Source: Azolla pinnata
Taxonomy: Eukaryota > Streptophyta > Polypodiopsida > Salviniales > Salviniaceae
DNA length: 22,860 nucleotides
Assembly: GCA_037176905.1 (NCBI GenBank)
Contig: JBBBWG010009469.1
Span: 1 to 22,860, forward strand
Direction: 5' to 3'
The position numbers and the translations under genes are program-made. The notes beneath the pieces are model-generated. The model did no database searches. It worked only from the letters and a program-made list of their open reading frames with translations, and was not told the origin of the DNA. The first letter of the stretch is position 1. Every line of letters starts with the position of its first letter. This document shows, one piece after another, positions 1 through 9,484 of this stretch.

Positions 1-649
1 CCTATCTCTCTCTCTCACACTCTCTGGTGTCTTGGCCGCCACAACTTGACGTTTCAGATCTGAAGCCTCCTCCTTCAAATCTTATCTTCTCTCAGCATCT
101 ACTCACGCCTTGACGGCTCCACCATACTGTTGGAAGCCAGCGCTTGTTCCGCCTGACGACCTTTGTCCACAACAACGTGGGTATCTCTCCAATCCTAGAA
201 AGCCTCATTGGGATGCTGTGAAGTAGATCCTAAGATTTTTGAGAGAGAAATCCACAATATGTTTGTGTTTTGGAAACTCTAAACCAAGCCTTGAAGGTTT
301 TGTAGACGCAGACATAGTTGGTGATCTTAATGACCGAAGATCCACTTTGGGATTCTTATTTATGTTTGTAGGAAGGAACCATATCATGGCAATCACAACA
401 ACTAAAGCTGACAAAGCGATGGTTTTATTGAGAAGGTTTGTTTTGGAATTAGGAATAAAAAAATTATATTATGTGATTTTTTCTTATAACAAAATTGTAA
501 TGGATCTAAGTAAGAACTCAATGTACCATTCTCGAACAAAGCACATGGATGTTAGATACTATTGGCTATGCTTAGAAATTGAAGATCAAATGTTACCGCT
601 GAAGAAGATTCACACAGATGATAATGTTGCCGACATGCTGATAAAGGTG

Positions 650-813
650 GTTCTTGTGGTTTTTCCTCTCGCTTTGAGGGGTTTTCCATGTAAAAACTTG
701 GTGTGTCTTCTTTGTGTAGCTATTCTTCATCTTGCTCAATATCTTTGGACTCTCTAGCCTCCTTGATATTGGAATCTCGACTCTTTGTGTCTCTCCTTCA
801 TTTTCTCCACAAG
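650..813 (+). repeat. Copia LTR remnant (R/U5-like part)
   Basis: The stretch after the RNase H region contains the pyrimidine-rich 'CTCTCGCTTTGAGGGG' and 'TTTTCCATGTAAAAACTTGG' type sequence common at the 3' part of plant Copia LTRs, and it ends in TTCTCCACA. It is followed at once by a primer-binding-site-like sequence. The upstream U3 part is not evident. This is inferred from position and familiar sequence, not from a second LTR copy in the window. Confidence 0.55.
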
Positions 814-814
814 T

Positions 815-826
815 AGTATTAGAGCA
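815..826 (+). other. Primer-binding-site-like sequence (initiator Met tRNA type)
   Basis: The sequence AGTATTAGAGCA just 3' of the LTR remnant is close to the plant Copia primer-binding site TGGTATCAGAGC, which pairs with initiator methionine tRNA. It lies directly before the ATGGAG that starts the gag region. The match is imperfect, in line with an old element. Confidence 0.55.
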
Positions 827-990
827 AAATGGAGTTAAACTTGAGTACAATGGTTTTTCTAGATGGTACAAACTACCATAAATAGATAGGTAAGATAAAA
901 GTTTTTTTTATTATGTGAAGAACTTGTATTTACTTGTGTTTGGAAAAAAACAGATGATATGAGTAGACTTTTGAAAATGTGAAGGTATTT

Positions 991-1179
991 GGTTTTATTA
1001 GAGAATGGGTAGAAGTCAATGTCTTAAATCATACTATGGTTTTATTAGAGAATGGGTAGAAGTCAATGTCTTAAATCATATTGTGGTTTTATTAGAGAAT
1101 GGGTAGAAGTCAATGTCTTAAATCATATTGTGGTTTTATTAGAGAATGTGTAGAAGTCAGTGTCTTAAAATCATATTGT
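991..1179 (+). repeat. 47-bp tandem repeat, four copies, inside the Copia gag region
   Basis: Copies start at 991, 1038, 1085 and 1132. Each begins GGTTTTATTAGAGAATG and runs through the GTCTTAAATCATA block. The first three are nearly identical and the fourth is slightly diverged. The unit is part of the gag sequence (normally the FIRQWV..NVLNHIV region), so this is a local amplification inside the fossil rather than an independent satellite. Confidence 0.93.
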
Positions 1180-1449
1180 TGATGAAAATAGAGCTAGAGT
1201 TATGGACTTAACTTGGAACTTTATATGCTTCAACTACCGGAAATAATAAATTGTTTAGGGTTCAACAAGTAATGCATTTGTCATACAAAGAAAATAACTC
1301 TATTTTCGATCATTTGAATGATTTTCAGGGATTTTTTTATCAACTGTCCGGTATGGTGTTTTATTTGATGATTAAATTCCTACTTTGTGATTACTTAACA
1401 CTCTTCCCGATTCATGAGAAATGTGTAAAGTCTAGTCCAAGAATTTAAG

Positions 1450-2905
1450 CTATGATTACTAAATTGGAGGCTTGGGTTGTCTTGCTCCCAGACCCACAAG
1501 GGCTCTCTCTTGTTAGACACCTTGGATTGTTAGGGCTCCTATGTTAAGATCCTTCCCAAGATGTGAAGCAATATGATTGAGAAGGATGCTATGTTATATA
1601 GGTTTAGGTATATGACAACCAGACATGCATAGCCATCACATGCATGTACTACGACAAAATTAAGTACCACTTATGTATCTGCATTTATAGAGAACATGGC
1701 ATCATAGAAGCCCCACAAAGGGTCTTGGGAGAGAACTTTATCAAGACTTTGCAAAGCTTGACATTGAACCGAGGTAATTCTAAACAAGATGGATCCACAT
1801 TTGGGGGATCATTAGATATACTCAATGCTCCACTCTCAAACTAACTACAAATGATCCATGGTACTTTTGTGTTGTGGGCCTCTAATTATGAGAAGCCAAT
1901 CATGATTTAGTTAGATGATGTCTACGTCTTACAATTGATGGTATTAGATGAACTTTGTGACAATAGCTATTAGCATAGATAGGGCTGAGATGGTAGGACT
2001 TGGACTTCTTGCAAGGCGTCAACAATTGACTTTTGTAGGTAGCTGGCTGCCCTGGTAAAAGCTACATGAGCATGGCCCATGTTAAGGAAGCTCTATAGTT
2101 AGAGCCTATCTAGATCATAAGTAAGCTCTCCACATATTTGTGAACTGCTATTATCATTTTACATGAAATTATTGCTAGGCTTACAAAACTACGATGAAGA
2201 TTTTACAGTTGATGCACTGCTAGATCATGTTGATGGTAATTGTTGTTGCTTCAACAATAAGCAAGGTTTCCACTACATTCATGAGGGATGGATTGACAAT
2301 TGGCTTGACGCACAACATCGCTCTACAGGAATTGGAAACAAATTAAGATGGAAAAACACAAAATAAGGGAATGTTTTCAAATAATTTCTTTTGTTATATC
2401 TTACACTTGAAGCTAACCATGCCTCAAGGATACAACTCGAAGAAATCAATAACGACTTTGCACGTTTCGATTGAGATCATAAAATTGCTGCACAGACGCA
2501 GAGTTATTCCCAGAGAACTCATACATCAATCCACTTCTCAATCTTTTCATTCTTTCAGTGTGTAGCCCTCTCTTTCCATACCTCTTCACTTTGCATTAGA
2601 GATTGATCACATTCTTGGGACAAAAATATGTAAATTTCTTATTTCCAAAAGCCCTGGTATCGCCATTAGCTTTCTCCTGCTCTTTACATGGTCGTAATCC
2701 TTCATGACAGGCTGCAAATCAAGTATTGCAAGCCCTGTAGTAGTGAGAGGTTGTTTGAGGCTCTCACCCTTCTTTATATTGAAAAAAAGAGCTTGTTTTC
2801 AGAAGATTTGGTCACTCAAATGTTTATACCGTGCACATGTTTCTGCTTTACTACAGCCATTGTTTCCACAACTGCAATATTTATACATTGACCTTTTTCT
2901 CAATC
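1450..2905. other. Gene-free spacer, nothing recognised
   Basis: Short open frames occur on the + strand (for example 2163-2366 and 2371-2565), but none resembles a known family and none has supporting signals. The right-hand part would include the 3' untranslated region of the PPR gene, which is transcribed leftward and ends at 2906. No clear polyadenylation signal was found. Confidence 0.5.
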
Positions 2906-4813
2906 TCATATTTTCGTCTTGAGTTTTCCATTCTTGTAATATCGACTTTCTACCAGCTCTACAAGATGAGAGTCAGTGCTGAACCCTGATTCTTTCATCT
3001 TCCCAAGCAGCATGTTGGCTTCTCCATCCCTGCCCGACTTTAAGAATCCAAGGATGAGAACATTAAAGATTATGGAATCAGGTGTAACAGAAAGGCGTGG
3101 CATTTCTTTGAAAAGCCCATACGCATCGTATATTCTACCTACTTTACACATACACGAAATCAAGCTTGTAAAAGTGGCCACATTGGGGACAAAGCCTTGT
3201 CTTTCCATGCTTTTAACCAGATTCTCGGCCTCTCCAAGATACCCAGCTTTACAAAAGCAAGACACAAAAATGTTGTACAACTCGGTAGTCACGCGAATCC
3301 CTGAGATGATGAGCTCCTGGAAAATCGCATATGCCTTGGCTAATCGGTTGCTCTTACAATAACCATCAATCAAGCTATGAAACGTTGCAGAATGTGGGGT
3401 GAGACCACGCTGGAGCATAGCTCGGAAGATGGTTTCAGCCATTTCCACCTTGAGCGTCTGGCATAGACCATGAATGAGGATACTGTAGGTGAAGGCATCG
3501 GGTTGGCAGTTCGCCTTGACCATGGCGGCGAAGAGCTTGCATGCGCTCTTCAAGTCACGCAGGTCAACGAGGAGGCTTTGCAAGAGAACCGTATACAGGA
3601 CGGTGTCTGCAGGGAAGCCTTTGCTTTGCATTTCGGCGAAGTAGCGATGGGCAAGCTGGGCTTTCCCGGATCGGCAAAGGCCGTGGATCAATACGGTGTA
3701 GGTGAAGGTATCACGGGAGCAGCCAGCGCGGAGCATCTGGTTAAACAAAGCAACGGCATCATCGAGCCTCGAGGATTGGCAGAGGCCATGGATGAGTGCA
3801 TTGTATGTGCAGCGATCAGGGAGCACATCGCCGCGCTGCATCTCCTGAAACAGCAACAATGCATCGCCCATCAGACGGGCCCTCACAAAGCCATGTATGA
3901 CCGTATTGTAAGACACAACATCAGGGTTCAGCATCTCTTTCTGCTCCTCCTCCACCATCATCATCATCATCATCATCTCCTTCATCAGCTCTATCGCGTC
4001 CTTCATCCGCCCGTCTGAGCAAAGGCCTCCCAGCAACATGTTGTACGCCTCTCGCGTTCTTCTTCCCGGCCATGCTTCCCGAAACATCCGCATCGCTTCA
4101 TTCACCATTCCACCCTTGCACAAGCCATCTATCAATGAATTCTTTGTCACCTTATCGGCTTCGCACCCTGATGCCACCATCTCCGAATACACCTCATACA
4201 CCCGTCCCATCTTCCCTGCCTTCCCGTATCCGTACAGCAGCACACTGAACACATACTTGTTGGGGCACAACCCATCCTCCTTCACCATTAGCTCGTATAC
4301 ATATTCTGCCATCTCCACCATCCCACCTCTCATCAGCACGTGCATCAGGCATGTGTACACCATCACACTACAGTCATACCCATACTTACGCATGCCTTTC
4401 ACAACCTCCATGGCTCGTGCCGGCATACCAGCTTTCCCATAGCTCCGGATCAGGGTTGTGAATGTGGAATCATCCATCCCACACTCATTTCCATGCATTT
4501 CATCCACAATCTTCCAAGCAGCATCGAACTTCCTTGCGGATCCCAGAATACCCAACAGGGTATTGTGAGCACAAATATCGTGGCTGTAACCATGGTGCTT
4601 GGCACACCACCTGAAGAACCACATGGCCATCTCGGCATCCGCCAGATGGTTGAGGACTTGAGAGACATCCGAGGGTTTCAGAGGGCCTGACAGAATGTCC
4701 AAGGAATGTTCTAGAGCTTCCCGAGTCAGATTCTGGCTCTTGATTCTGTGCAGAGTGTTCAGGATAGTGTCGAAGCTTAGCTTGGAGAACAGCCCCTTGG
4801 GTTTCGGCTTCAT
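2906..4813 (-). CDS. P-class pentatricopeptide repeat (PPR) protein
   Basis: This is a complete intronless gene of 635 residues, as is usual for plant PPR genes. PPR proteins bind organelle RNA one base per repeat and act in its processing, stability, splicing or translation. About 15 motifs of roughly 35 residues run from residue 80 to 614, with classic YN..IHGLC..G and PD boundaries (for example 299-333, 334-368, 369-403, 440-474, 545-579). No E, DYW or SMR domain follows, so it is P-class. The sixth motif (254-298) is about ten residues too long because of a run of seven Met (280-286) followed by acidic residues. The first 25 residues are basic with one acidic residue, compatible with an organelle transit peptide. 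The frame stays open about 40 codons upstream of the chosen ATG without another ATG, so a spliced upstream exon cannot be excluded. The exact orthologue is not recognised. Confidence 0.95.
   Translation of the reverse strand: MKPKPKGLFSKLSFDTILNTLHRIKSQNLTREALEHSLDILSGPLKPSDVSQVLNHLADAEMAMWFFRWCAKHHGYSHDICAHNTLLGILGSARKFDAAWKIVDEMHGNECGMDDSTFTTLIRSYGKAGMPARAMEVVKGMRKYGYDCSVMVYTCLMHVLMRGGMVEMAEYVYELMVKEDGLCPNKYVFSVLLYGYGKAGKMGRVYEVYSEMVASGCEADKVTKNSLIDGLCKGGMVNEAMRMFREAWPGRRTREAYNMLLGGLCSDGRMKDAIELMKEMMMMMMMVEEEQKEMLNPDVVSYNTVIHGFVRARLMGDALLLFQEMQRGDVLPDRCTYNALIHGLCQSSRLDDAVALFNQMLRAGCSRDTFTYTVLIHGLCRSGKAQLAHRYFAEMQSKGFPADTVLYTVLLQSLLVDLRDLKSACKLFAAMVKANCQPDAFTYSILIHGLCQTLKVEMAETIFRAMLQRGLTPHSATFHSLIDGYCKSNRLAKAYAIFQELIISGIRVTTELYNIFVSCFCKAGYLGEAENLVKSMERQGFVPNVATFTSLISCMCKVGRIYDAYGLFKEMPRLSVTPDSIIFNVLILGFLKSGRDGEANMLLGKMKESGFSTDSHLVELVESRYYKNGKLKTKI
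3956..3976 (-). repeat. In-frame (ATG)7 trinucleotide repeat in the PPR gene
   Basis: Seven consecutive CAT triplets on the + strand read as seven Met codons (residues 280-286) on the coding strand. They sit at the end of helix B of the sixth PPR motif and are followed by VEEEQKEM. The run lengthens the motif to about 45 residues and is likely length-variable, as microsatellites are. Confidence 0.95.
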
Positions 4814-4913
4814 ACTTCCGTTGTACCTCGTGAAGCTACGAAGAGCAACAGAGATGAATGAAAGTGGGTCATTGTGTATGCAGCAGCTACATATGCACTC
4901 GTGGGCATATGTT

Positions 4914-5559
4914 TGAAGAGAAATGGGATGAAAATCTGGCTTGTTTCTATTGTTTTAGGTTATGTAGTGAATCTGGTAATACAATCTTAAGGTAGCTATT
5001 GTGATAGTTCATGTAAAGTTCATGTCTCAGTTCGGGCATCTAAGCATGAACGTAGTGTAGGTGTGTGTAATATGGATCGGTCGCCTACCTGTCTTTGTGC
5101 CTCGTCCCTATCTGCAATCTATATCATGGGGTTAGCGGTTGCATGTTCATCAAGAGAGAGGATGGTCCAAGGCTGTCTTGCGAGTTTCAAGGCAATGGTC
5201 CTTTGCCACAATTGTGACGCATATTGCTTATAATTTTTACAAGTTTTTTCTTCGACTTGCCGTAAATGAGGATGGCCGAAGCATCCATTTATTTTGAATC
5301 AAGTGTTACATTATGTAATGTGTCGGGAAATTTTGTAATATGTGAAAACAATTTGGTTCACTGTGTATGTTTCCTAGCTTTTATTTATGCTTCTCATTAT
5401 CTAGGTATACATAGGTGATAAGTGCTACATGTTTCATTGAAATATGAGACATGACTCATGAAATTTGGCAAAATTTTGAGAGGCATAACAAGATCACATA
5501 CTATCGCAAGTAACAATTGAAAAACTGTAACCAAATCGTTATAAATATGTCACTACATC
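4914..5559. other. Intergenic region upstream of the PPR gene
   Basis: This contains the presumed promoter and 5' untranslated region of the leftward PPR gene at its left end. No recognisable gene, RNA or transposable-element end is seen in the remainder. Confidence 0.4.
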
Positions 5560-5890
5560 ATTATATATAACTAGTGAAAATTGTCACATAACTATAAAGA
5601 AACACGTAAGCATAAAACTTAACAAGTGAAAACACATAATTAGGAAGATACACAAACATAAATTTGTCACGTAACATGTGAAAACAGGTAATTACATTAT
5701 TATATAGACATTAGATAATTAAGAAGATACGCATAAGCATAAAACTGTCACACGTAACAAGTGAAAACACGTGATGACAAAATTAATGATAATAAAAGAA
5801 ACACAAGCATAAAATTGTCACACGCAACAAGTGCACAATTGTCATGAAATTTTCACTACATAATTACATAACAAGTGAAAGTTGTCATGG
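5560..5890 (+). repeat. Degenerate AT-rich tandem repeat, about 60-80 bp unit
   Basis: A unit of the form AGAAACACAAGCATAAAA, TTGTCACACGTAACAAGTG, AAAACACGTAATTA recurs about four times with much drift (near 5585, 5640, 5720 and 5795), plus partial TTGTCA/AACAAGTG pieces on either side. Unit length varies through insertions. No coding capacity is seen. It may be an old minisatellite or the remains of a transposable element. Confidence 0.65.
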
Positions 5891-6409
5891 TTCACTATCC
5901 AGGGCATATTTTAATGAGACATTACATAATTATAACAAGTCATCTGTAAACATTATAGCAAATTTACAGAAAAAGTTCAATATGAAATTTGTACATGCAT
6001 ACAACTGTTTTGCTCCACAAATTCCAAAAACGGAGTTTCAAATCGAATGAGTTTGCTAAAAGTTTTCATTATCCATATTTGTATACCTACAAGTTATATC
6101 ATCTTAAGAACACGCATGCAATTCACAATATGTTAGGTCACAATGATACAATAATATGTAAAAGGGGCAATTCTCATGGAAACATGAAATTTGTAATCAA
6201 ATGATCAAGTGCCCTTATACATGAATTTGACAATGTAGAGAGACAAATCACCTTTATCTAGATATACACTGGTCTTTTGGAAGTTTGCAAGTTATTCAGT
6301 GGATGCTCTTCAAAGACTATTTCAGAGAATCAAAATCTGCTGGAAATTGACAAACTTCGTCACAAACAAGATTTGAACCAATGAACTCATTTCACACAAT
6401 CAAGTCATC

Positions 6410-6433
6410 TAGCCCAATTAGCCAATTGGGCTA
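6410..6433. repeat. Perfect 10-bp inverted repeat with 4-nt loop
   Basis: TAGCCCAATT, loop AGCC, AATTGGGCTA. The perfect hairpin stands at the left border of an AT-rich, ATAC-rich stretch. Function unknown. Confidence 0.9.
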
Positions 6434-6499
6434 ATAAACACTTATTTTATATATTTAATAAATATATCTTTATTATTATTATTTACAATGTTTGAAATC

Positions 6500-6720
6500 T
6501 ATACATCTATTCATATACAAATCAATATACGTGAATACATCTAAATATACATACAAATCTACATACACATGTAGATATACATGAATATATGAATATTTAT
6601 GTGCATATATATATGCATATAAAAGTGAATATGAATATGACATGTGCACATATAGGTGAATATGCACGTATTGATAGATATACAAGTGAATTTGCATGTA
6701 TGTTTCCATATACAGGTGAA
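6500..6720. repeat. AT-rich simple-sequence region (ATACAT/GTGAATAT-like)
   Basis: Interspersed ATACAT, ATACAA, ATATGAAT and GTGAATAT words form a low-complexity stretch that opens long frames on both strands without any protein resemblance. It directly abuts the plastid-derived fragment that follows. Confidence 0.7.
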
Positions 6721-6747
6721 TGTTGTCATGGCCGATGCTCGTCGACA

Positions 6748-6969
6748 CCTTGGATTGTTGTTGCATACTCAACTCCCGTCGCAGTTGCTACCGCCGTTTT
6801 CTTGATCTACCCAATTGGTCAAGGAAGTTTTTCTGACGGTATGCCTCTAGGCATTTTTGGTACTTTCAACTTCATGATCATTTTCCAGGCTGAGCACAAC
6901 ATCCTTATCCATCCTTTTCACATGTTGGGTGTTGCTGGCGTATTCGGCGTCTCTCTATTCAGTGCTATG
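6748..6969 (+). pseudogene. psbA: psbA (photosystem II D1) fragment, plastid DNA in nuclear-type sequence
   Basis: 74 codons match D1 from Pro141 to Met214, without any stop codon. The block includes the region from the TyrZ segment ([17 protein letters not shown]) to the QAEHNIL and [13 protein letters not shown] helix. TyrZ (Y161), D170, H190 and H198 are all kept. About six residues differ from the usual D1 (A149T, A153V, S177F and V-to-I, M-to-I and G208V changes). Both ends are abrupt: before codon 141 and after 214 the sequence is unrelated. D1 is normally about 353 residues and plastid-encoded, so this is best read as a nuclear integrant of plastid DNA (NUPT). A + frame from 6589 to 6996 runs through it with unrelated flanks. 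Expression is unknown. Confidence 0.93.
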
Positions 6970-7559
6970 ATGAAGCGAATACACCAAAGCTTCTAGAACA
7001 CTCTAACTCACCTGTATGGGACTGTGCTAGAAGCAATTTCATTCCATGAATCAAAACGGATTTTTTTATTAGAAGATGCAGCAACAACTATCCCAAAGTC
7101 TTAGAGAATCCATATGTAGACTCCGATAATGACATTGTTAGTGGTAGAGAACTATTATCATTACAAAAGATTCTTGATCTATTTTCCTTCATCCATGTTC
7201 ATATAATCTCAGTTTTGAGTTTTCAAAGTCAACGACATCCACACTTTGGAGATTTGTAGTGTTCCACTCTCTAGAGAAATCCAATTCTATTCGTCAAGCT
7301 CTTCTAACAATTTGTCATGCTGTTGAATTCTTGAATTGGTAAGATATAGTCGTATATATAACTAATTAATGTCATGTGTTATATTTTTTATACAAACTTT
7401 TTTGCAAGTTGAAGACGGAGTATCTAACAGGTTTCAATTTATTGTAGTTATTAGAAATTTCAAGGTAGTGCAAAAATTGTGAACCTTTATAAAAAACCAC
7501 AATGCCTTATTAATAGGTCGATTGACCTCTACTCCTAAAGGCAACTCATCTAAGAGTAC
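6970..7559. other. Spacer, possibly containing more of the decayed gene that follows
   Basis: Near 7233-7341 a + frame reads plausible protein-like sequence ending at a GTAAGAT that resembles a splice donor. At 7400-7530 fragments in more than one frame also look coding. No family match is certain, so no exon is called. Confidence 0.3.
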
Positions 7560-8118
7560 TTGTCAAATCCTTTCTTCCGTTATGCTTCTTACAAAATCTA
7601 TGTTGATCTATCGTTAGAAGAAGCAAAATTGTTAGCCTGCGACCATAATAATGATAACGACTATAGAAAGAAGATCACAGTAATCGAATGTGTTCATTTT
7701 TTTCACAATGAATATGTTGATTATATACTAGAGAAAAAGAAATCCTTGATAGGGTTTAGGGTTTAGGGTTCTTTACACAAGCTTTTTGCTGGTTGATTTG
7801 AAGAAGTTTCAAAATTGTGTTATTGTGAAAAAATGTGAACTACAAGCTAACTTTATCCGAATGAGGATCAATGACATAAATGAGTGCCTTGATGAAGATC
7901 AAGAAGTAAGTGCACGGGTGATTAAAGACCATTTCGAACGGTTTTCACATGCATCAAAAGAACTTATGCCTCCCTTGAACAATGAGCCAAGGGAGCTAGT
8001 AGGTCTAATTGATGAGGATGATTTTATGACCATGCAGCCTCAAGGAAATGATGAAGATACCTTGGATAATGATATTGAAGAGCTAGAACCAGATATACCT
8101 AATCAACTTTTAGATTAA
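7560..8118 (+). pseudogene. Decayed or split coding sequence, possibly ParB-like
   Basis: Two open stretches in different frames follow each other: 7560-7766 and 7786-8118. The first carries VDLSLEEAKLLACDHNNDND followed by RKK and IE residues, which recalls the end of a ParB/sulfiredoxin-like domain (LS.EEA..LA..HN, then a T..E start of a helix). The second reads KKCELQANFIRMRINDINE, a DHFERFSHAS segment, and a very acidic C-terminus ending in a stop at 8118. The join lies in a short telomere-like repeat (7751-7770), and there is no obvious intron there, so I read it as a broken gene. It could also be two exons of an unknown plant gene or part of an unrecognised transposon. The family assignment is weak. 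Confidence 0.4.
7751..7770 (+). repeat. Interstitial telomere-like repeat (TTTAGGG, nearly three units)
   Basis: AGGGTTTAGGGTTTAGGGTT matches the plant telomere unit TTTAGGG exactly. It sits between two coding-like stretches that lie in different frames. Such short insertions are known at repaired double-strand breaks, but three units can also arise by chance slippage. Confidence 0.85.
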
Positions 8119-8610
8119 AATCTCATATTGTTCTTCATGTGTAAAAACTGAAATAGCTTTTATTATAAAATATAACACTTTAACATTGAGGACATTATTA
8201 GACTTCTTTTGCGAATATTCAATATAGTCCTTTGATATTATATCGTTTCATTGATCAATGTTTCTTTTGTTATAAGTGATTGTTATATAACATTAATATT
8301 CTATATTTTGTTGTGTTAAATTGTAATTTTATAAAATATTTTGCTTTGTTTAAGAATGTTCACATTTGTTTGATACAAGATTTATCTTGCCATTTGTTTT
8401 CTATTCATTATTTATTAAAATCTTACTTTCCAAGTGTACTTCATAATTCACAAACTTTATATATAAAGTCTAACTAATTTTCAGCTACTTTTAAAACCAC
8501 ATATTTTCAGAACGTCGAAGTTCTAATATCATTTATATTTGCTTTATTTTTATAAATTTAGAGGAATCTATTAAAGGAACTATGAAATATTACTCGTTTG
8601 TGATGAGGCA
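8119..8610. other. AT-rich spacer
   Basis: Very T-rich sequence without coding signals or recognisable repeats. Confidence 0.4.
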
Positions 8611-8616
8611 TTGTTT

Positions 8617-8890
8617 ATATATATAAAGGGATCAACCCTTGTATCTAGAGATGATTTTGGAATTGTGGTATCATTCTCTCTTCAACGATAGTCTTCTTTA
8701 ATCATGATGCATGAAAGCTTGCATGCATGTCTAACTCTTGCTAACCGACACTGTGCAAATAGAGAGTCTAAATGCATCCCATCATCTGATATATATAGAG
8801 GGATCAACTCTTGTATCTAGAGATGATTTTGGAATTATATTAGCATTCTGTCGTCAATGATATCAGATCTTTGAATCCTCTTTAATCATG
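8617..8890 (+). repeat. Pair of direct repeats (about 90-100 bp)
   Basis: Copy 1 (8617-8706) and copy 2 (8789-8890) both run ATATATA, GGGATCAAC.CTTGTATCTAG, AGATGATTTTGGAATT, a TCAA-GAT block, then CTTTAATCATG. They differ at scattered positions and by a short insertion in copy 2. The intervening 80 bp are not repeated. Confidence 0.85.
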
Positions 8891-9270
8891 CTTGACCAAA
8901 CTAAGTCTCTCCAAATTATTTTATAGCAGGATTATAATCGTTGATTTGGCTATATTGGAGTACTAGATGGAAACTATAAGTGCATGTACGTTTCCATTGT
9001 TTGCAAGATTTTTTGGTTTCTAGTTGTCTAATATTGGAAATCATTTTTTCTCGTTTTTGATTAGTCATGGGCTCTCCTAGATGGAATTATACGTCGTCAC
9101 AATGACTTTTTCCTTCTCCACGTGCGCGCCCAGGTCGGCATTCATTTGGAAACCTCTTGCCCATGTCTTATACTGTATATCTCTTGAAGTAAATTATCGA
9201 AAGAAAATCACAATCTAGAAAAAACTAACCATTAATTTTGTTCGTATTATTTCATAAATACATATATGTG
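8891..9270. other. Spacer, nothing certain
   Basis: Short protein-like words occur (around 8940-8990 and 9065-9105) but with stops between them and no secure family. No feature is called. Confidence 0.3.
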
Positions 9271-9358
9271 AATGATTTATATATATTGGGGCATCCATAC
9301 ATAATCCTACATATATATGAATGATTTATATATACTGGGGCATCCATACATAATCCTA
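9271..9358 (+). repeat. 49-bp tandem duplication
   Basis: AATGATTTATATATA, T/C TGGGGCATCCATACATAATCCTA occurs at 9271 and again at 9320, nearly identical. Confidence 0.92.
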
Positions 9359-9426
9359 AGCTGTATAATGACAGGGTCCTTAGAGGTGTCTAAATATCTT
9401 TACATACATGTTGCATGTATGTATAT

Positions 9427-9484
9427 ACAGACAGACAGACAGACAATACATACATACATACACACACACATACATACGTACATA
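9427..9484 (+). repeat. Compound microsatellite (ACAG)n-(ATAC)n-(AC)n
   Basis: Four to five ACAG units, then TACA units, a short CA run and TACATACGTACA lie about 250 bp upstream of the RCC1-family start codon, in its probable promoter. Confidence 0.9.

Larger units (their letters stand above)
174..1448 (+). mobile_element. Ty1/Copia LTR retrotransposon fossil (broken)
   Basis: The order of parts is an RNase H region (about 189-650), an LTR remnant (about 650-813), a primer-binding site (about 815-826) and a gag region (about 831-1448), all on the + strand. The RNase H part reads like plant Copia pol C-termini: residues such as GFVDAD, then DLSKNSMYHSRTKH, then HTDDNVADML. The gag part shows NKLF, SYKEN and DHLNDFQG..QLSGM blocks typical of Tnt1-like gag proteins. 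RNase H normally precedes the 3' LTR and gag follows the 5' LTR, so RNase H-LTR-gag on one strand suggests two head-to-tail copies sharing one LTR, or a rearranged copy. The element is clearly broken, with several interruptions, and looks old. Bases 1-170 before it are CT-rich and unassigned. Confidence 0.85.

Noticed and set aside
991-1179. Regularly spaced repeats resembling a CRISPR array
   Set aside because: The copies are contiguous without spacers and are part of a Copia gag region in a plant genome.
2163-2565. Two small + strand open frames next to the PPR gene
   Set aside because: No homology, no signals, and ordinary chance length for AT-rich DNA.
3470-4018. 182-codon open frame on the + strand
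   Set aside because: Antisense to the PPR gene; it reads the complement of its repeats, including the CAT run as His, and has no family resemblance.
6479-6772. 97-codon - strand open frame
   Set aside because: Tyr/His/Ile-rich translation of ATAC-type simple sequence, not protein-like.
8940-9110. DDE transposase fragment (Harbinger-like)
   Set aside because: A few short words such as GVLDGNYKC suggest it, but stops intervene and no catalytic motif could be aligned.
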